A stretch of DNA of 64,000 nt from contig NZ_CP019419.1 of the NCBI RefSeq assembly GCF_001975665.1, positions 1,488,001 through 1,552,000 on the forward strand. The letters are read 5' to 3'. Shown one piece after another: positions 21,935-33,100 of the stretch. This DNA is from Polaribacter reichenbachii. Lineage in GTDB: Bacteria; Bacteroidota; Bacteroidia; Flavobacteriales; Flavobacteriaceae. The notes below the pieces were generated by a model. That model saw only the letters and a program-made list of their open reading frames with translations. It searched no databases and was not told where the DNA came from. A program made the position numbers and the translations under genes. Position 1 is the stretch's first letter. Every line of letters starts with the position of its first letter.

Positions 21935-21955
21935 TTAGGCCTTTAGAAGGCCTAA
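21935..21955. other. Short perfect hairpin between GH115 and GH2
   Basis: TTAGGCCTT (21935-21943) and AAGGCCTAA (21947-21955) around a 3-nt loop. No T-run is attached. It may be an RNA-processing or stability stem in the polycistronic message. Confidence 0.4.
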
Positions 21956-21968
21956 CATTACTATTGAA

Positions 21969-22019
21969 ATGGGTAGAGCAAAAAAGAGAATGGAACTCAT
22001 TTTTTGCTCTAATACCCAT
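21969..22019 (-). terminator. Long hairpin after GH115, probable attenuating terminator
   Basis: ATGGGTA plus GAGCAAAAAA (21969-21985) pairs with TTTTTTGCTC plus TACCCAT (22000-22019) with a small bulge. On the minus strand it follows the GH115 stop by 17 bp. The T-run lies inside the stem rather than after it, so termination may be partial and expression of GH2 and later genes lowered. Confidence 0.5.
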
Positions 22020-22035
22020 CTTCAAATAATAAACA

Positions 22036-24921
22036 TTACTTTTTAATTAAGGTAGAGTTTGGTCCTAAATAAGATTTTTTCAATCCACCAAAATCAATTA
22101 TTATTTTCTGAATAATCATACCTGGATCAATCGAAATTATTTTAAGAGTATGTTTTCCTGGTTTATCAATATGAAACTTTGATTTATTGATTGCACTATT
22201 TCGAATAATATTACCAGCCCATTCTTTTGAATACTCTTTAACATCATTAGATTGTGTAATTAATTCTGAATCATCAATTTGAATAGCATAACGAGTACTG
22301 TGTAATTTATCTTTTGCAAAAAGAGGCAACATATATGTATTTATGTTTACATCACCAGATTCAGAAGCATAAAAATCGTAAGAAATAAATGATCCTTCTC
22401 CAGAATCATATGTAGCACTACCTAACTGTACAGATGCATTACTATACCCTAAACCTTCAATTACTTGAAATTGGATATTACCATTTTCTTGCTTTCTATG
22501 GAATTTAGAAGGATTAATACTTATTACACCGTTGTTTTCTACATAAACATCTTCTGTGATTTCTTTTTCAGGATTTATAGCTACAACCTTAATACGTTTG
22601 GTAACATTTCCGCCTGAAATTACAATTTCACCTTTTGCATATTCTTTTGAAGGAAATTGATTCCAATCAATTGAAACTTGAACTCTTTCTTGTGTCTCTG
22701 TTTTTCCTTTAGTAATATTTAACTGGATCCATTTTTCAGAAGTCTTAGCTTTCCATTTAATACACTTTGTTCCTTTATTATAAACTTCAAAAAAATGAGA
22801 TTGATTAAAATATTTATTAAACTGAGGCAATTCATAATTTTGTGTTATTTCAGAAGTCTGTCCTTCAACAAAAATATTCATTTTAGCCTTTTTTGGTAAC
22901 TCTATTTCTTTTGTTGGTGGTAATTGTTGTGTTGGTAAAAAACCTGGAGCAGTCATCATACCTTGCCATTTTCCATCTAGTAAATTGTTATATTTAGAAG
23001 TAATAGCTGCAATACTATCTTGATACGATACAACATCTTTTACCAAGGTATTTGTAGAAGCTCTATTTTGTTTAGCGTACCATCTGTTTTTTTGTGCAAT
23101 CAACATTTTGTGATTGTAAAGAGAAGCTCCTTTTACTTGATAATAAACCAATTCATAAAAAGAGGCTTTATATGCTTCTGGTAATTCATTTAAAATAGCT
23201 TCTGCTTTATTTGAAATATCGGCATAATCGTTTAGCCTGTTTTCTGCCTCGTTATAATTAATAAAAGATAAATCTGTATCTTTTATTTTAGCATGTGAAA
23301 AAATACTACTCCATTTCCAGTCCCAAGTCATGTATTCTGGTTTACGTGTAAATCCGTGATAGTAGTATCGATCAAGAATATAATCAATATCTTTTTTATA
23401 CTTTTCTCCAAAAATAGATGATAATTGATTTCCTTGATATTCGTTGATGTTTTCATAATTAAATGCATCAAAATCCCAAGCCATATCAAGAAAAAGTTGC
23501 ATTCCCATTTCACCTGGCTTAATATCTCCAACATTTACAAGCCAATACTTTTTAGCTCCTAAATCGTAAGCTTTTTTCATTTCAGCATACATTAATGCTG
23601 GTGCCGTAGTATTTAACCAAAGGTAATCGTTTGGCCAACCTAGGTATGAAATGTGATAATATACACCAGATCCACCAGATCTTTGTTGCTCTTTAGTATT
23701 ACTAAGTTTTTTAATATACCCATAATTATCATCTGGCCATACAATGGTGATGTCTTCTGCTAATTTCATACCACTTTCATAAATATCTAAAACCTCTTTA
23801 TAAGGCACAAATATTTGAGGAATTTCATTTTTAGGTTTATTAATATGTTTGTTAAGTATATTTCTTTCTTCATCAATAACCTGTTCTAAAACATTTGCTT
23901 TTGTATATCCCTCTGGTACATCACTCATTCCAGTATCATGTATACCACGCATACCAACTGTGTAGATGTTCTCATAAGGAGAAGCTTCTTTTACTCTGTT
24001 ATCTAATGCTTCAAGTACTCCTTTTTTGTTTTGAACATAATCCCAATTTCCATTAACTAGTTGTTGCCATTCTGTAGTATTATTATACAACAATGGTTCT
24101 GCATGACTACTAGTCATCATAATTGCAAACTTGTCTGCAACTATTTTATTTTCTGGATATTTAAAAAAGGCTCCAGTAACCTCATGCATAGCAGGAGCCA
24201 GCATGTTAGCTTTTAATCTAAGAAGTAATTCACATACTTTTTCGTATGTATTTGGTCCAATATCATTAATTTTCGGATCCATTAATTTAGAAGCCCAAGG
24301 TTTTAACCCCCAATCTTCATCATTTAAAAATACACCTCTGTATTTAACAGAAGGTGCTTTAGATGTATAATCTATAGCGCTTATAATAAGCTTTTCTTTC
24401 TTTTTTGTAGGAACATCTGCCCACCAATACCAAGGTGAAACACCAATAGTTTTCGATAATTCAAAAACACCATATGCCGTACCTCTTCTATCACTACCAA
24501 TTATTACTAAAGCTTCATTTACATTAGGAAATGGATTTTTAATTGTCTTGTATGTAAACCTTTCCCAATTTCCTTTTAAGTCTTTGACATCAATTTTGCC
24601 ATTACTTATTAATTCATCAATTAACTTATTATTGCCAAGAGTACCAATTATAATTACATTATTAGCCTTAGGTAAACTAGTTGAAACAATAGGCTTTATA
24701 TTAGTTACACGCTCTATATCTTCAGATAAAAGTTTTGAAGCTATTTTTACAACTTCAAAATCTGACTTATCGTAATAAATAGTAGACGTATTTTTATTAT
24801 CTACAATAGAGAATGAAGAAGTATTGTTATTCTTATCTTCTAATTTTAACTGTGCTTGTAAAGTATTTAAACCTAATACAATTAAAAGAAATGCAATGAT
24901 TTTTTGCTTATATACTCTCAT
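22036..24921 (-). CDS. GH115 alpha-glucuronidase
   Basis: 961 residues, the normal GH115 length, with a signal peptide ending at about LQAQ (24). Family marks in order: an N-terminal domain with RRGTAYGVFELS and SPWYWWADVP, then the barrel with YRGVFLNDEDWGLKPW, LKANMLAPAMHE, SSHAEPLLYN, GMRGIHDTGM, WPDDNYGYI, YYHISYLGWPNDYLW and NVGDIKPGEM. C-terminal beta-domains follow. GH115 enzymes remove (4-O-methyl-)glucuronic acid from internal or terminal positions of xylan, and in some bacteria from arabinogalactan. The freed glucuronate would enter through the uronate transporters and the UxaC/UxuA genes in this window. It follows SusD1 after a terminator-like hairpin. Confidence 0.93.
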   Translation of the reverse strand: MRVYKQKIIAFLLIVLGLNTLQAQLKLEDKNNNTSSFSIVDNKNTSTIYYDKSDFEVVKIASKLLSEDIERVTNIKPIVSTSLPKANNVIIIGTLGNNKLIDELISNGKIDVKDLKGNWERFTYKTIKNPFPNVNEALVIIGSDRRGTAYGVFELSKTIGVSPWYWWADVPTKKKEKLIISAIDYTSKAPSVKYRGVFLNDEDWGLKPWASKLMDPKINDIGPNTYEKVCELLLRLKANMLAPAMHEVTGAFFKYPENKIVADKFAIMMTSSHAEPLLYNNTTEWQQLVNGNWDYVQNKKGVLEALDNRVKEASPYENIYTVGMRGIHDTGMSDVPEGYTKANVLEQVIDEERNILNKHINKPKNEIPQIFVPYKEVLDIYESGMKLAEDITIVWPDDNYGYIKKLSNTKEQQRSGGSGVYYHISYLGWPNDYLWLNTTAPALMYAEMKKAYDLGAKKYWLVNVGDIKPGEMGMQLFLDMAWDFDAFNYENINEYQGNQLSSIFGEKYKKDIDYILDRYYYHGFTRKPEYMTWDWKWSSIFSHAKIKDTDLSFINYNEAENRLNDYADISNKAEAILNELPEAYKASFYELVYYQVKGASLYNHKMLIAQKNRWYAKQNRASTNTLVKDVVSYQDSIAAITSKYNNLLDGKWQGMMTAPGFLPTQQLPPTKEIELPKKAKMNIFVEGQTSEITQNYELPQFNKYFNQSHFFEVYNKGTKCIKWKAKTSEKWIQLNITKGKTETQERVQVSIDWNQFPSKEYAKGEIVISGGNVTKRIKVVAINPEKEITEDVYVENNGVISINPSKFHRKQENGNIQFQVIEGLGYSNASVQLGSATYDSGEGSFISYDFYASESGDVNINTYMLPLFAKDKLHSTRYAIQIDDSELITQSNDVKEYSKEWAGNIIRNSAINKSKFHIDKPGKHTLKIISIDPGMIIQKIIIDFGGLKKSYLGPNSTLIKK

Positions 24922-24951
24922 TAATAATTAGTTTTTGAATTAGTTAAAATT

Positions 24952-24983
24952 AAACCTGTTATGCTTAAAGACATAACAGGTTT
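24952..24983 (-). terminator. Hairpin downstream of SusD1
   Basis: AAACCTGTTATG (24952-24963) pairs with CATAACAGGTTT (24972-24983). On the minus strand it follows the SusD1 stop and leads into TTAATTTTAA. It probably causes partial termination, setting SusCD above the downstream enzymes. Confidence 0.65.
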
Positions 24984-24991
24984 AAAAAATA

Positions 24992-26656
24992 TTAGTTATA
25001 ACCTGGGTTTTGAGTTAATTCTCCAGTTCTATTTCTTTCAATTTCACTAAAAGGGATTGGCCATAAATTATATGTCGGTAAAATATCGTCATAATAAGGG
25101 TTAAAACGACTAACACGGTCAAAAATTAAGCCTAACCTTCCAAGCGTTAACCTTCTCTTTTCTTCAATCCCTAGCTCTCTCATACGTTCATCTAAAATAT
25201 AATCGATATCTACATCAGCTGCTAAAACATCGGAAGCGTTAGCTCTTCTTCTAACAACATTTATATCTGCTGCAGCTAAATCTGGTTTACTATCCGCTAA
25301 GTATGCTTCTGCTCTTAATAAATAAGTTTCTGCCAATCTTAACTGATACCAATCTGTATAGGTTCCTCCACCAGAATTTGTAAGCGCAAATGGTACAGAT
25401 GAATTTGTATTATACAAACCATCTGGATGATTAAATGGAGTGGTACATTTTGATTGATACGCATAAAAAGCTCTACTAGGAACAGTTACACCAGCAGGAG
25501 GATTTTCTGTTGAATAAACAGTTCCAAAATTTGACGATGATGGATTAGTAGCAGTATATTCTCTTACAAAGTTATGATTAGCATTTCTAATATCATTATC
25601 AAAATCACTTTCCCATATTGTATTTGAAAAATGTGTTGTAGATATAGCCCAACCAATACCTCTTCCTCCTGTATAATCTCCTACAGGCCAAGAAAAAGGA
25701 CGACTTCCGGTAGCTAATTTAAAATCTCTAATTAATGGAGGGAAATGTCTTTCTATTCTATAAGAACCTCCAATAGAAGTAGACTGTATTCCTCCTCCTA
25801 AAACATCAAGTTCAAATTGAACAACCCATAATGCTTCTGTATTTCCACCTGCTCTATTTTGATTTCCTCTTCTAAATAAATCCCAATATACATCTCCTGG
25901 AGTTTCATTAGCTCTAGAGCCAAACCTGTTTCGCATTAATGCTGTAGCCGGATCATCTATTACTTTGCTTGCAGCAGTTATTGCTTCTTGAGTTCTACCT
26001 AAAGCTAAATATACTTCTGCTAAATGATGATAAGCAACTAAATCATTTATTCGTCCATCTTGTGTATTAGCTATTCGAGATAAATTTTGACTCGCATATT
26101 CTAGATCTTCTACTGCCTGTAACAAAGTTTCTTCTTTGGTAGCACGAACAAAATCTGTTTTAGGAGAAATAATTTCTTCTGTTACCAAAGGAACACCTCC
26201 GAAAAGATATGCTAGGTTACGATAAGTAAAACCTCTAAAGAATCTTGCTTGCGCAGTTATTTCAGTAATCTGATCAGCAGTCATATCTGATCTTTCTGTT
26301 CGATCTATAATTGTATTTGCCTCTGCTATTATTTTATAATTATTATTCCAATGTTCTCTAGGAATACTAGATTCTGTTCTAAAAGCTTGCTCGAAATTAC
26401 TGTGACGATTTCCACTATTTTGCCCATCAAAGACTAAATCTGTACTATACATAAAATCGAATGGTTTATTTTCACCATTAGTATAAAACTCATGTCTAAA
26501 AAGACCATAAAGATTACTTACTGATGCATCAAAATCTTCATAAGTTGTAAATGCATTAGCTGAGCTTAAAAAATCTTCTGGTTTTTCGTTTAAATAATCA
26601 CTACTACAGGAATAAAATAAACATACTATTGCTGTAAAAAAAATTGTTTTTTTCAT
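24992..26656 (-). CDS. SusD-like glycan-binding outer-membrane lipoprotein (pair 1)
   Basis: I place the start at the ATG at 26656 (MKKTIFF...). The frame continues upstream to 26698, but that would overlap the SusC1 stop at 26667 and spoil the signal peptide. From this start the protein has about 554 residues, with a lipobox around YSCSS. A RagB/SusD fold follows: TPR helices with RAQARFFRG-like helix RFFRGFTYRN, YHHLAEVYLALG, and the C-terminal RLAETYLLRAEAYL and LDERMRELGIEEKRR motifs. It caps the SusC1 channel and binds the oligosaccharide at the cell surface. It is coupled to SusC1 by a 10-bp gap. Confidence 0.93.
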   Translation of the reverse strand: MKKTIFFTAIVCLFYSCSSDYLNEKPEDFLSSANAFTTYEDFDASVSNLYGLFRHEFYTNGENKPFDFMYSTDLVFDGQNSGNRHSNFEQAFRTESSIPREHWNNNYKIIAEANTIIDRTERSDMTADQITEITAQARFFRGFTYRNLAYLFGGVPLVTEEIISPKTDFVRATKEETLLQAVEDLEYASQNLSRIANTQDGRINDLVAYHHLAEVYLALGRTQEAITAASKVIDDPATALMRNRFGSRANETPGDVYWDLFRRGNQNRAGGNTEALWVVQFELDVLGGGIQSTSIGGSYRIERHFPPLIRDFKLATGSRPFSWPVGDYTGGRGIGWAISTTHFSNTIWESDFDNDIRNANHNFVREYTATNPSSSNFGTVYSTENPPAGVTVPSRAFYAYQSKCTTPFNHPDGLYNTNSSVPFALTNSGGGTYTDWYQLRLAETYLLRAEAYLADSKPDLAAADINVVRRRANASDVLAADVDIDYILDERMRELGIEEKRRLTLGRLGLIFDRVSRFNPYYDDILPTYNLWPIPFSEIERNRTGELTQNPGYN

Positions 26657-26666
26657 ATTCTTAATT

Positions 26667-29600
26667 TTAAAAAGATAAATTAACACCAATTGAAACACCT
26701 TTCATAACAGGTCTTCCTCCAGCGACTAAGCCAGAACCATATATACCTCTATCAACATCTTGAATTTCAGGATCCCAACCTTTCCAATCTGTCCAAGTGG
26801 CTAAATTTTTACCACTCAAGAAAAGACTTAAACTAGACATCCCCAACTTATCTAAAACTGCTTGATTAAAGTTATATCTTAAACTAACGTCTTGTAATCG
26901 TACAAAACTACGATCTTGATAAATTCCAGCACCTACACTAGGGTTACTTACTCCATTAGCTGTTAATGGTTGATCTCCTGTAGGATTATTAGGTTGCCAG
27001 AAATTAATACCTTCTAAATAATTAAATCTAATAGTATTGTCACTATGACTGATTCCTACATTTGTATTACTTAAATAACTGTCTTTACCTCCCTGAATAG
27101 AGTTTAAGAAAAAACTAAAAGAAAATTGTTTATACTTAAATGTATTTAACATACTTATTCTATATGCAGGATCTCTTCTTCCAATTATCTTTCGATCATC
27201 TTCATTAATGATACCATCATCATTTTGATCTACAATTCTTAATTGACCTGGACTAAAACCAGCTGGTATGTCATCACCTATTTGATAAATGCCATCTTGT
27301 TCATAGGTATATATGACATCTCTAGCTGTTCCTTGTCCAATAAATAAATTACTAGCTATAAGGTCATCTTCTACTCCATCTTGATTTACATCTTCACCAG
27401 TTAACTCAAGAATCTTATTTTTATTTGTAGAGAAATTTACAGTTGTACCCCAACTAAAATCTTGTTTTTTTATAATATCTCCTGTTAGAGATATTTCAAG
27501 ACCTTTATTTTGCATTTTACCAATATTTGTTTGAATCGAAGAGAATCCAGTTATTTGTGGTAAAGCTACAGAAAACAATAAATCATTTGTAGTATTTTGA
27601 TAAGCATCTATACTACCTGTTAACCTACTATTAAATAATGAAAAATCTAATCCTAAGTTCATACCTGCCGTTCTCTCCCATCTTAAGTTTGGGTTTGCTA
27701 ATGAACTCAATTGTTGTCCAAAAACAGTAGCTCCTCCATCACCAAACACATATGCTGCTCCTGTACTTAACCTCGCAAGTGAACTATATCTACCTGTAAG
27801 GTTACCACTAACACCATAACCTCCTCTTAGTTTTAGATTATTTATCCAGTCTGTATTTTCCATAAAGGATTCATTAGAAATAATCCAACCAAATGCTCCT
27901 GAAGGAAAGTATCCATATTTTTCATTTTCTGCAAAACCAGAAAATCCATCTTCTCTTATAGTACCCGTTAATAAATATTTATCATTAAATTTATAATTCA
28001 ATCGAAACATTTGGTAATTGAACTTTTCTGTAAATGCATACGAACTTACAAACTGATTTTCACCAAGTTGTATTCTATCATAACCTAATTTCAATCTAGA
28101 AAACACTGTTGCACTTGCATTAGTTCCTTCTTCTTTTTTCTCGCGAACTCCATACAAATATGTAGCAGAAATATCGTGCTTTCCAAATTTTTTCTTGTAC
28201 GTTATAATATTATCTAAAGTAAAATCTAATTTAAATCTTGTATTCTTATAAGCTGCTCCATTTTCTGATGCCTCATATTCGCTAGCACCATATCTTAATT
28301 CTGTTTTGTAATTATTACCAAAATTTATGCGGTACGACAAACCTGGGATAAAAGGAACATCAATTTGAGAATATAAATTAGCAGAAATATAGTTGTCTCT
28401 TTCTTCGTTTAATACATCATAAGTTAAAAATGGATTTCTATCTAGTGTATTAAATGGGCTAGGGTTAAGATCCCCATTTTCTAAATACGGTGTATGAAGA
28501 GGAGAAGATCTAACGATAGAACTCAAACTCGGCTCTGCTCCATCTTTATTTGTAAAAGAACCAAACACTTGTGTTCCTACAGTCCACCAATCTGCAGCTT
28601 CTGTTTCTAGATTCACCCTTATACTTTTACGTTCAAAATTGTCATTTATAATATATCCATTTTGTTCTGTTAAACCAAGTGAAATTAAATATGTTGTTTT
28701 TTCTGAACCACCAGAAACATTAAATAGTGTTTCCTGTATATATCCTCTTTGAGTTGCCTGATCCCACCAATCAAAGTCATTAGGCAAAAGTTCTCCAGTT
28801 ATTGGATCTAAAACAGAACTATCTACATATTCTAAAACATCATAATCAGGATTTGGAACAGTATATTCCGGAGCTATATATGCATCTCGATAATTTAACA
28901 TTTTAATATGTTCCAAGTACCCTTCTCTTCCCATAGGTCTTAAACCTACAGACGGAGCTTGTGTAGAAAACTTAGAAGAAAATGAAATAACTGGATTTCT
29001 ATTTTTTCTCCCTTTTTTGGTAGTAATTAAAATAACCCCATTTGCAGCTTGTGCACCATATACAGCTGTAGAACTAGCATCTTTTAAAACATCAATACTT
29101 TCAATATCATCAGGGTTTAAAGATGATAAAGAATTTGTATATTGAATACCATCTAAAATAATTAAAACGCTTTGATTTCCATTTAAAGTACTAGCCCCTC
29201 TTATTTGTATTGATGGTGTTGACCCTGCAGATGTTACTTGTCCAATATTTAAACCTGGCACTGTACCTTGTAAACTTTGTCCAATGTTAGCATTTGGAGC
29301 ATCTCTAAAATCCTCTATATTAGCTCTAGTGACAGCTCCTGTAACATCTATTTTCTTTTGAGTACCATAACCAACTACCACTATTTCATCTAATGAAGTT
29401 GCGTCACTTTCTAACTTAACATTAATTGTTGTTTGGTCACTTACAGCCACCTCTTTAGTTGCATAACCAATATAAGAGAATACAAGTATATCAGATTTTG
29501 CTACTTTTAATTTGTAAAGCCCATCAAAATCTGTTATTGTACCTGATTGGGTTCCTTTAATAAGGACATTTACCCCAGGTATAGGTTCGTTAGTGTCATC

Positions 29601-29723
29601 GGTTACTTTTCCTGTAATGGTTACACTTTGCCCAAAGACAGTAAAAATGCCAAGACTAAAAAAGATTAAAAAAAACATTTTTTCTTTTTTAAAACCTGAA
29701 AAGCATTTCATTAGTTTTTTCAT
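26667..29723 (-). CDS. SusC-like TonB-dependent outer-membrane transporter (pair 1)
   Basis: 1018 residues with signal peptide, then a carboxypeptidase-regulatory-like domain (about 33-115, GKVTDDTNEPIPGVNVLIKGT). The TonB box region DEIVVVGYGTQKK leads into the plug (about 125-230, LIILDGI, SIDVLKDASSTAVYGAQAANGVILI) and a C-terminal 22-strand barrel ending in GVNLSF. There is no STN domain, so it is not of the sigma/anti-sigma-signalling kind. With SusD1 it imports oligosaccharides, energised by TonB/ExbBD. It is first in the enzyme operon and divergent from the hybrid sensor gene, whose product is the likely activator. An AARTGT-N7-ACAYTT site lies about 100 bp upstream. Confidence 0.95.
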   Translation of the reverse strand: MKKLMKCFSGFKKEKMFFLIFFSLGIFTVFGQSVTITGKVTDDTNEPIPGVNVLIKGTQSGTITDFDGLYKLKVAKSDILVFSYIGYATKEVAVSDQTTINVKLESDATSLDEIVVVGYGTQKKIDVTGAVTRANIEDFRDAPNANIGQSLQGTVPGLNIGQVTSAGSTPSIQIRGASTLNGNQSVLIILDGIQYTNSLSSLNPDDIESIDVLKDASSTAVYGAQAANGVILITTKKGRKNRNPVISFSSKFSTQAPSVGLRPMGREGYLEHIKMLNYRDAYIAPEYTVPNPDYDVLEYVDSSVLDPITGELLPNDFDWWDQATQRGYIQETLFNVSGGSEKTTYLISLGLTEQNGYIINDNFERKSIRVNLETEAADWWTVGTQVFGSFTNKDGAEPSLSSIVRSSPLHTPYLENGDLNPSPFNTLDRNPFLTYDVLNEERDNYISANLYSQIDVPFIPGLSYRINFGNNYKTELRYGASEYEASENGAAYKNTRFKLDFTLDNIITYKKKFGKHDISATYLYGVREKKEEGTNASATVFSRLKLGYDRIQLGENQFVSSYAFTEKFNYQMFRLNYKFNDKYLLTGTIREDGFSGFAENEKYGYFPSGAFGWIISNESFMENTDWINNLKLRGGYGVSGNLTGRYSSLARLSTGAAYVFGDGGATVFGQQLSSLANPNLRWERTAGMNLGLDFSLFNSRLTGSIDAYQNTTNDLLFSVALPQITGFSSIQTNIGKMQNKGLEISLTGDIIKKQDFSWGTTVNFSTNKNKILELTGEDVNQDGVEDDLIASNLFIGQGTARDVIYTYEQDGIYQIGDDIPAGFSPGQLRIVDQNDDGIINEDDRKIIGRRDPAYRISMLNTFKYKQFSFSFFLNSIQGGKDSYLSNTNVGISHSDNTIRFNYLEGINFWQPNNPTGDQPLTANGVSNPSVGAGIYQDRSFVRLQDVSLRYNFNQAVLDKLGMSSLSLFLSGKNLATWTDWKGWDPEIQDVDRGIYGSGLVAGGRPVMKGVSIGVNLSF

Positions 29724-29824
29724 AAGTTTAAATTATTTTAGTTTGAATATAGTTAAGCAAAATATAATGTTAATAGTCTTTTTATCTTTATAATTACTAA
29801 ACTTTTTTAACAATTACATATTGC

Positions 29825-29843
29825 AAGTGTAAAACTAACACTT
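29825..29843. promoter_or_regulatory. Operator-like palindrome AAGTGT-N7-ACACTT (SusC1 side)
   Basis: Perfect 6-bp arms 29825-29830 and 29838-29843 separated by 7 bp, 102 bp upstream of the SusC1 start. Same spacing and arms as four other sites in the window. Confidence 0.6.
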
Positions 29844-30059
29844 ATAGATGGTTTGTGAAGGTGTAAAAAACAACTAATAATGGGGTACAAAATGACTTCA
29901 CTTTATACAAATCTTAGCTAAAAGCTTAATTATCCTATAAAAAACGGTACTTTTTAATAAGTAGTTAATTTAAATTATTTTATTTTTTTGCTAAAATTAT
30001 TCTTAATTTTTAATTAAATATATAATTTTTATAGCGAATATTTTACAGAATTAAATAAT

Positions 30060-30078
30060 AAATGTAAATTACACACTT
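30060..30078. promoter_or_regulatory. Operator-like palindrome AAATGT-N7-ACACTT (sensor-gene side)
   Basis: Arms 30060-30065 and 30073-30078 with one mismatch, spacing 7, 65 bp upstream of the hybrid sensor start at 30144. Confidence 0.5.
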
Positions 30079-30143
30079 ATTAAAATATAGTTATTCTTAT
30101 TTATAATACTAAATTTTATGTTTAGTGAACAGTTTTCAATCAT

Positions 30144-33100
30144 ATGGGTAAAAAATATACATATACCGTTCTTTTTATTTTGTTTTTTATAAGCATAATA
30201 CCTGCACAAGAATCTAAATATATTAAAGACATACTTACTTTTCATTTATTGGATGTAGAGTCTGGCTTATCTCATAATTTTGTAAATGATATTGAACAAG
30301 ACTCTCTTGGTTTTATTTGGATTGCCACTTTAGAGGGTTTAAATAGGTATGATGGTACAAATTTTATTAAGTTTAAAAAAGAGAATACTAAAAATGGTAT
30401 AATTAATAATCATATAAATACTTTAAGAGTAGATGAAAATGGTAAACTAATAATAGCAACCGATAAAGGTGTAAATATTTATAATCCTAAAAAAGAAACA
30501 TTTGAGATTTTTAAACATAATAATAAACCACTTAAAACTCATGTTAGTTCTTTAGAAATATCACCAAATAATCAGCTTATTGTTGGATCAGCTAGAAAAA
30601 AATGGGGATTATCTTTTAAAGATAAAAATGGAAATTTAAAATTTATTAATCATCAATCTCATAATTTATCTTCTTTATCATCTAATTATGTTTCTAGTTT
30701 ATGTGTTCAAGGAGATTCTATTTTATGGATTGGTACCAATAATTTTGGATTAAATAAGTACAATTATAAAAATAAAAAAATAACAAGAGTTTCTTTAGGT
30801 AATAATCTTAATGATAGTTCTTTAACTATAGAGACTTTTTATCTAGATTCTAAAGGTAATTTATGGATGGGGACATCTAACGGACTTTTTGTAATAACTA
30901 AAAACGGTGATACTTTAAAACTAAAAAAATCCTTAATACCAAATAGAGGTTTAAGCGATAATGATATTCTTGCTTTAGAAGAAGATAACCAAAATAAAAT
31001 GTGGATCGGAACAAGAAACGGAGGACTAAATATACTAGATATATCTTCTTTTTTATTAAATAAAAAACTTAACATAAAATGGTACTTACCTAAAAGCGAT
31101 GGCTCTAGTGTTTTTAATAGAACTGTATCATCTATAAAAAAAGATAGCGATGGAAATATGTGGTTAGGTACCAGTACAGGAGTAAATTTTGTAAATCCTA
31201 GGGGAGAACCTATTAAACTATTTAAAAAAAACATAGACAATCCTCATGGTATTAACCACAATAGGATTGGTGCTTTTGCTCAAAAAAGTGATGGTAAAAT
31301 ATGGGTTGGTACAGATGGTGCAGGTCTAAATTTGTTTGATCCTAATACTGGAAAATTTTTAAGCTATAGACATAATTATAAAAATTCTAAAAGTTTAAGT
31401 AACGATTACATAATATCGTTATATGAAGATACTAAAAAAAGAGTTTGGGTTGGTACTTATGGTGGTGGTATAAACAAAATGGATTCAAAAACTGGATTAA
31501 ATAAGCATTATTTACAGCATTCTATAGAAAATGGAAGTGATGTTAGAAAAATTTTCGAGGATAAAAAAGGTCTAATTTGGGTGGGTACAAATCGTGGTGG
31601 ATTATATAAATATAGTGAAACAGATGATAAATTTGAATATGTAAAGAGCTTAGGTAAAATAGATATTAGAGATATTATTAATGACAATTCTGATAACTTA
31701 TGGCTAGCTACATATGGTGATGGTATTTTAAAATACAACCCTGTAAATGACACTTATATTCAGTATAATATGAACAATACAAAAGGAATGACAAGTAATG
31801 TTGTTTTTTGCCTTTTACATCTTAATAATGGAGAAATTCTATCAGGATTAAGGTATGGTGGTCTTATTAAAATTAACCCTAAAACTAAAACTGCTATAAG
31901 TTTTACAGAAAAAGACGGTCTTAGCAATAATACCGTAAGTAGTATTGTTATGGAAGATGAAACAAATGTTTGGCTTGGTACTTTTAATGGAATTAGTCAT
32001 TTTAATACAGCAACAAATAAGGTTGAAAATTTAAACACTTTTAATAACATTCAAAGAAGTGAATTTAATATTGGTGCAGTTTTAAAAGACAAAAATGGAT
32101 ATATTTATTTTGGTGGGAATAAAGGTTTTAATATGTTTAACCCAAAAAATTTAAAAAACAATTTTACTAAATCTTACAAAATTGTTTTTGAAAATATACA
32201 AGTATTAAATAAAAAAATTAACGTAACCCCTTCTGATAAAAATGCTATTTTAAAAGAAGCAATCTCTTACCAAGACAAAATTACCTTAAAGCATAATCAA
32301 AATTTTTTATCAATAGATTTTGCTGTTTTAAAATATCCCGTAGCAAAAAATATACAATATTCTTATATTTTAGAAGGGTATCATAAAAATTGGATAGATA
32401 ATAAAAGCAGTGGTAAAGCAAATTTAAGCAATATACCTGCTGGTAAATACTACTTAAAAGTTAAAGCAAAACTAGATTCTGGTAAAGAGGTATTTGGTAA
32501 GTTGTCTGTAAATATTATTCCTCCTTTTTGGAATACTCCAGTATTTTATACCATATGCATTCTATTATTAATGACTGCCATATATTTTGCTTTAAAATAT
32601 TATTCTGATCATATTAAACTAAAAAACTCTTTATTATTTGAAAAAAAACAACGTCAGCTAGAACAAGATTTTAATAAAGAAAGAATTCGATTTTTTATCA
32701 ACTTTTCTCATGAACTAAGAACACCTCTAACTTTAATTTTAGGCCCAATTGATGATTTATTAAATGAGCTTACAAATAAAAGACATTTAGAAAAACTAGA
32801 TTTAATGAAAAAAAACGGAACTTATCTATCTCAATCTATTAATAAACTTTTAGAATTTAGAAAATCTGAAGTTGGGCTTAGCGATTTAATAATAGGAGAA
32901 TACAACATATCTGATGTATTAAAAAGAATAGTAGATAATTATTTGTTAATGACCCAAAAACAGGGTATTAATTTAACCTATTCTAGTTCTGACAAAAATT
33001 TAATGGTTTGGTTCGATATAGAAAAAATTCAAATAATTATAAATAATTTATTATCAAATGCTATAAAAGCTTGTAAAGAAAAAGATAATATAAATATACA

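Larger units (their letters stand above)
29724..30143. promoter_or_regulatory. Divergent regulatory region between SusC1 and the hybrid sensor gene
   Basis: 420 bp without an ORF and very AT-rich. It carries two copies of the near-palindrome shared with the ara promoter and the uronate transporter promoter, one nearer each gene. It must also hold the promoters of both genes; I found no exact TAnnTTTG box for either. TATATTTTG on the minus strand about 35 bp before SusC1 (one base too long) is the nearest candidate. Confidence 0.6.

Noticed and set aside
24992..26698. Longer SusD1 reading frame starting at 26698
   Set aside because: It overlaps the SusC1 stop and puts 14 residues before the signal peptide; the ATG at 26656 gives a proper lipoprotein N-terminus.
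30839..31240. Minus-strand open frame of 133 codons opposite the sensor propeller repeats
   Set aside because: Antisense of repetitive Reg_prop coding sequence; no independent support.
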